Source: Galbitalea sp036271795 (lineage in GTDB: Bacteria; Actinomycetota; Actinomycetes; Actinomycetales; Microbacteriaceae). From it: a stretch of DNA of 64,000 nt. The stretch is from NCBI GenBank assembly GCA_036271795.1, contig DATAZY010000069.1, positions 58,077 through 122,076 on the forward strand. The letters run 5' to 3'. The position numbers were made by a program, and so were the translations under genes. This document shows positions 62,468 to 64,000 of this stretch, piece by piece. Numbering within the stretch: the stretch's first letter is position 1; each line of letters opens with the position of its first letter. The notes below the pieces were generated by a model. That model worked only from the letters and a program-made list of their open reading frames with translations. It ran no database searches and had not been told where the DNA came from.

Positions 62468-62784
62468 TGTCTTCCGTCGTGAGCCTCATCACCAGCGCTC
62501 TTTGATGCGGCGCAATACGCATACGCTGCGACTGCCCCCGCAGGCTCGCGACTGATCTTCCTGGCCGGAGCGTGCCCCTTGAACCTCGACGGAACGACGG
62601 CGGGCGTTGGAGGTGTGGCGGCGCAGGCATCCAAATCGATCGACAACATCGTTGCTGCCTTGACGGTGACCTTCCGGGCTGCGGATCCTCGGTCAGCGCG
62701 TTCACGAGCAGCACATCCGTATCTGGTTGCCACCTCGTGTCGCGCGACAAGACGACTCTTACGGCGACCATCTCCTTCAATTAG
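62468..62784 (+). pseudogene. RidA-family (YjgF) remnant
   Basis: ATG at 62468 opens MSSVVSLITSAL and stops; one base over, the frame continues DAAQYAYAATAPAGSRLIFL, AGACPLN-DGTT and AAQASKSIDNIVAAL, the RidA start. After about 62660 the similarity fades through further frame changes. Not functional. Confidence 0.65.
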
Positions 62785-62812
62785 GAGACGGGGGTGTTGA
62801 TGGGACGGGTTC

Positions 62813-63295
62813 TTGCTGCTGGGGGTGGCGCTGGCATGTGTTGCGGTGCTTTCTTCGTGTTCGCTTTTGCCGGGTTTGCCGGGAACGATCTTCGATGATT
62901 CCAATTAGCAGTCGGATGTTGAGATGCAGCGCATTGCGGATGCGGCGAAGGATCATGACGCGGCTGCGTTGAAGAAGCTGTTCTCGACGACTGCGCGTGA
63001 GAAGGCCACCGGTCTGGATGACGGGTTGAAGTACTTCCTGTCCGTTTTTCCTTCTGGTTTCAAGAGCTGGACCGGGCCGGAGGACGGAGGGCCGGGGGAG
63101 ACAGACGAGAATGAGGGCGGGAATCAGATAAGAGAGTTGCGTCCCTTCTATAAAGTGTCTGCGAACGGGAGGACCTACGAACTGTACTTCGCCGACTACA
63201 CGGCCAATCAGGTCGGCCCGGACAATCTCGGACTCTCCGCGTTCGAAGATCACAAAGCCACCGGTACCTCGGATGTTTACGTTCCTCAGAAATGA
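62813..63295 (+). pseudogene. DUF5104-like lipoprotein broken by a stop codon
   Basis: The frame from about 62813 reads a signal segment with lipobox LSSC (LACVAVLSSCSLLPG) and then TIFDDSN, a TAG stop at 62906, and on in the same frame QSDVEMQRIADAAKDHDAAA and the rest of the domain to 63295. One nonsense change separates the export signal from the 123-residue body. No normal start is visible upstream, so a frameshift there is also likely. Confidence 0.6.
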
Positions 63296-63585
63296 GCCAG
63301 GGCGCTGCGTCCTGTCTTGGTCGCGACCGCGTCATCCGCGAACTGCTTCGGAATCGGCCTTGGCATGGTCATCATCTCTCCAGCGGCAACCAAGATCACG
63401 ACTCGTTAAGGTTCACCCCGTCCCGGGCAGTCCTAGTTCGCCCTGCGCTAATGTTCGGTATGGCTGTCAATCGGGGTGGCAGTTCACCGTGTCCGGCTCC
63501 CGTTTTGGCCCGTTCCGTGTGTTACTGCTTTCGATGTTGCGAGTGGGTCCGGTAGACGCAAAGGACCGTAACCACGACAGATCTG

Positions 63586-63603
63586 AGTGTCACCGATGTC
63601 TGG
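63586..63603 (-). repeat. isolated IS481-type terminal sequence
   Basis: On the minus strand CCAGACATCGGTGACACT, matching the third left-end unit at 7207-7231 in 16 of 18 positions. It lies six bases before the IS30 transposase stop. Confidence 0.45.
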
Positions 63604-63608
63604 CGGAT

Positions 63609-64000
63609 TCAGGTGGTCATTGCAACGAGCTGAGCGAATTGTTCTGAGGGTGTCATCCAGTCGAGGGTTTGTCTAGGCCGTTCATTGAGTTGGCGGGCGA
63701 CTTCGTCGAGTTCGGCCTCGGTGTAGATCGAGAGGTCTGAACCCTTGGGGAAATATTGGCGAAGCAGGCCGTTGGTGTTCTCGTTCGTCCCGCGCTGCCA
63801 CGGGCTTCTCGGATCGCAGAAGTAAACCTGAACACCGGTGTCGATCGTGAAGCGCGCGTGTGCGGCCATCTCTTTGCCCTGGTCCCAGGTCACCGACCGG
63901 CGAAGCGTCTCGGGAATCGTCAGGATCTTCTTCGCCATCGCCTCGCGGACCTCGTCGGCGCTGTAGCGTTCGAGCCTGAGGAGCATCACGTAACGTGTTG
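63609..64000 (-). CDS. IS30-family transposase (C-terminal part, cut by window edge)
   Basis: The frame is open to base 64000, so the N terminus lies outside. It has the DDE core of IS30: D in TWDQGKEM, D in YFCDPRSPWQRG and E in NENTNGLLRQYFP, and the typical tail ERPRQTLDWMTPSEQF. It appears intact as far as seen. Confidence 0.93.
   Translation of the reverse strand, partial: TRYVMLLRLERYSADEVREAMAKKILTIPETLRRSVTWDQGKEMAAHARFTIDTGVQVYFCDPRSPWQRGTNENTNGLLRQYFPKGSDLSIYTEAELDEVARQLNERPRQTLDWMTPSEQFAQLVAMTT

Overview
The window reads as chromosome of a high-GC Gram-positive actinobacterium, most likely of the Microbacteriaceae. The signs are many GTG starts, 4-bp ATGA/GTGA gene overlaps, the order ftsH-folE-folP-folB-folK-DUF3180-PH-PH-DUF2520-panC-lysS, a ClpC preceded by a ClgR-like site, and a LAxTG-like surface anchor. 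The family assignment is inference from gene content.

Layout. (1) 1-7155: the end of a ribose/inositol-type ABC importer (ATPase cut by the window edge, two permeases), a convergent aldo/keto reductase, an IolE-like inosose dehydratase and two Gfo/Idh/MocA dehydrogenases; together a polyol or inositol-type uptake and oxidation locus. (2) 7156-11104: a decayed IS481-type element with recognisable ends on both sides. Its transposase is split into a C-terminal part (left) and an N-terminal part (right), and a 744-aa secreted beta-helix surface protein gene lies between them. (3) 11153-33064: DNA bounded by three same-orientation copies of the 3' half of tRNA-Phe (11.15, 16.28, 32.99 kb), the last being the intact gene. 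This looks like two tandem genomic islands. The 5.1-kb module holds redox and glyoxalase-like genes under an XRE and a MerR regulator. The 16.7-kb module is an aromatic catabolism cluster: importer, CoA-transferase, thiolase, extradiol dioxygenase, FAH hydrolase, FAD hydroxylase, orphan solute-binding lipoprotein, two-component flavin monooxygenase, and GntR/FCD and PucR regulators. (4) 33.1-56.5 kb: conserved core: tRNA-Glu-Asp-Phe, NlpC/P60 hydrolase, ppa, tilS, hpt, ftsH, folate genes, panC, lysS, small membrane proteins, pirin, XRE/DUF2975 pair, clpC, ArgA-like acetyltransferase, radA, tRNA-Ser. (5) 56.5-64 kb: a plastic zone with an intact IS481 element against tRNA-Ser, a ParB-like fragment, a second tRNA-Ser 3' copy, IS256, RidA and DUF5104 relics, a leaderless MarR operon, and an IS30 transposase running off the edge.

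How parts work together. In the catabolic island a palindrome TATTC-GT-GA(A/T)TA occurs both between the importer and the CoA-transferase operon and before the dioxygenase operon, so one regulator (best candidate the FCD protein encoded between them) may control uptake, ring hydroxylation and cleavage, and CoA-dependent lower steps together. The MerR locus has two facing promoters, each with a 19-bp spacer filled by a dyad. I found no CRISPR array, prophage or recognised defence system. The strongest candidates for something new are the surface gene nested in a split IS481 element and the tandem tRNA-Phe islands with their catabolic cargo.
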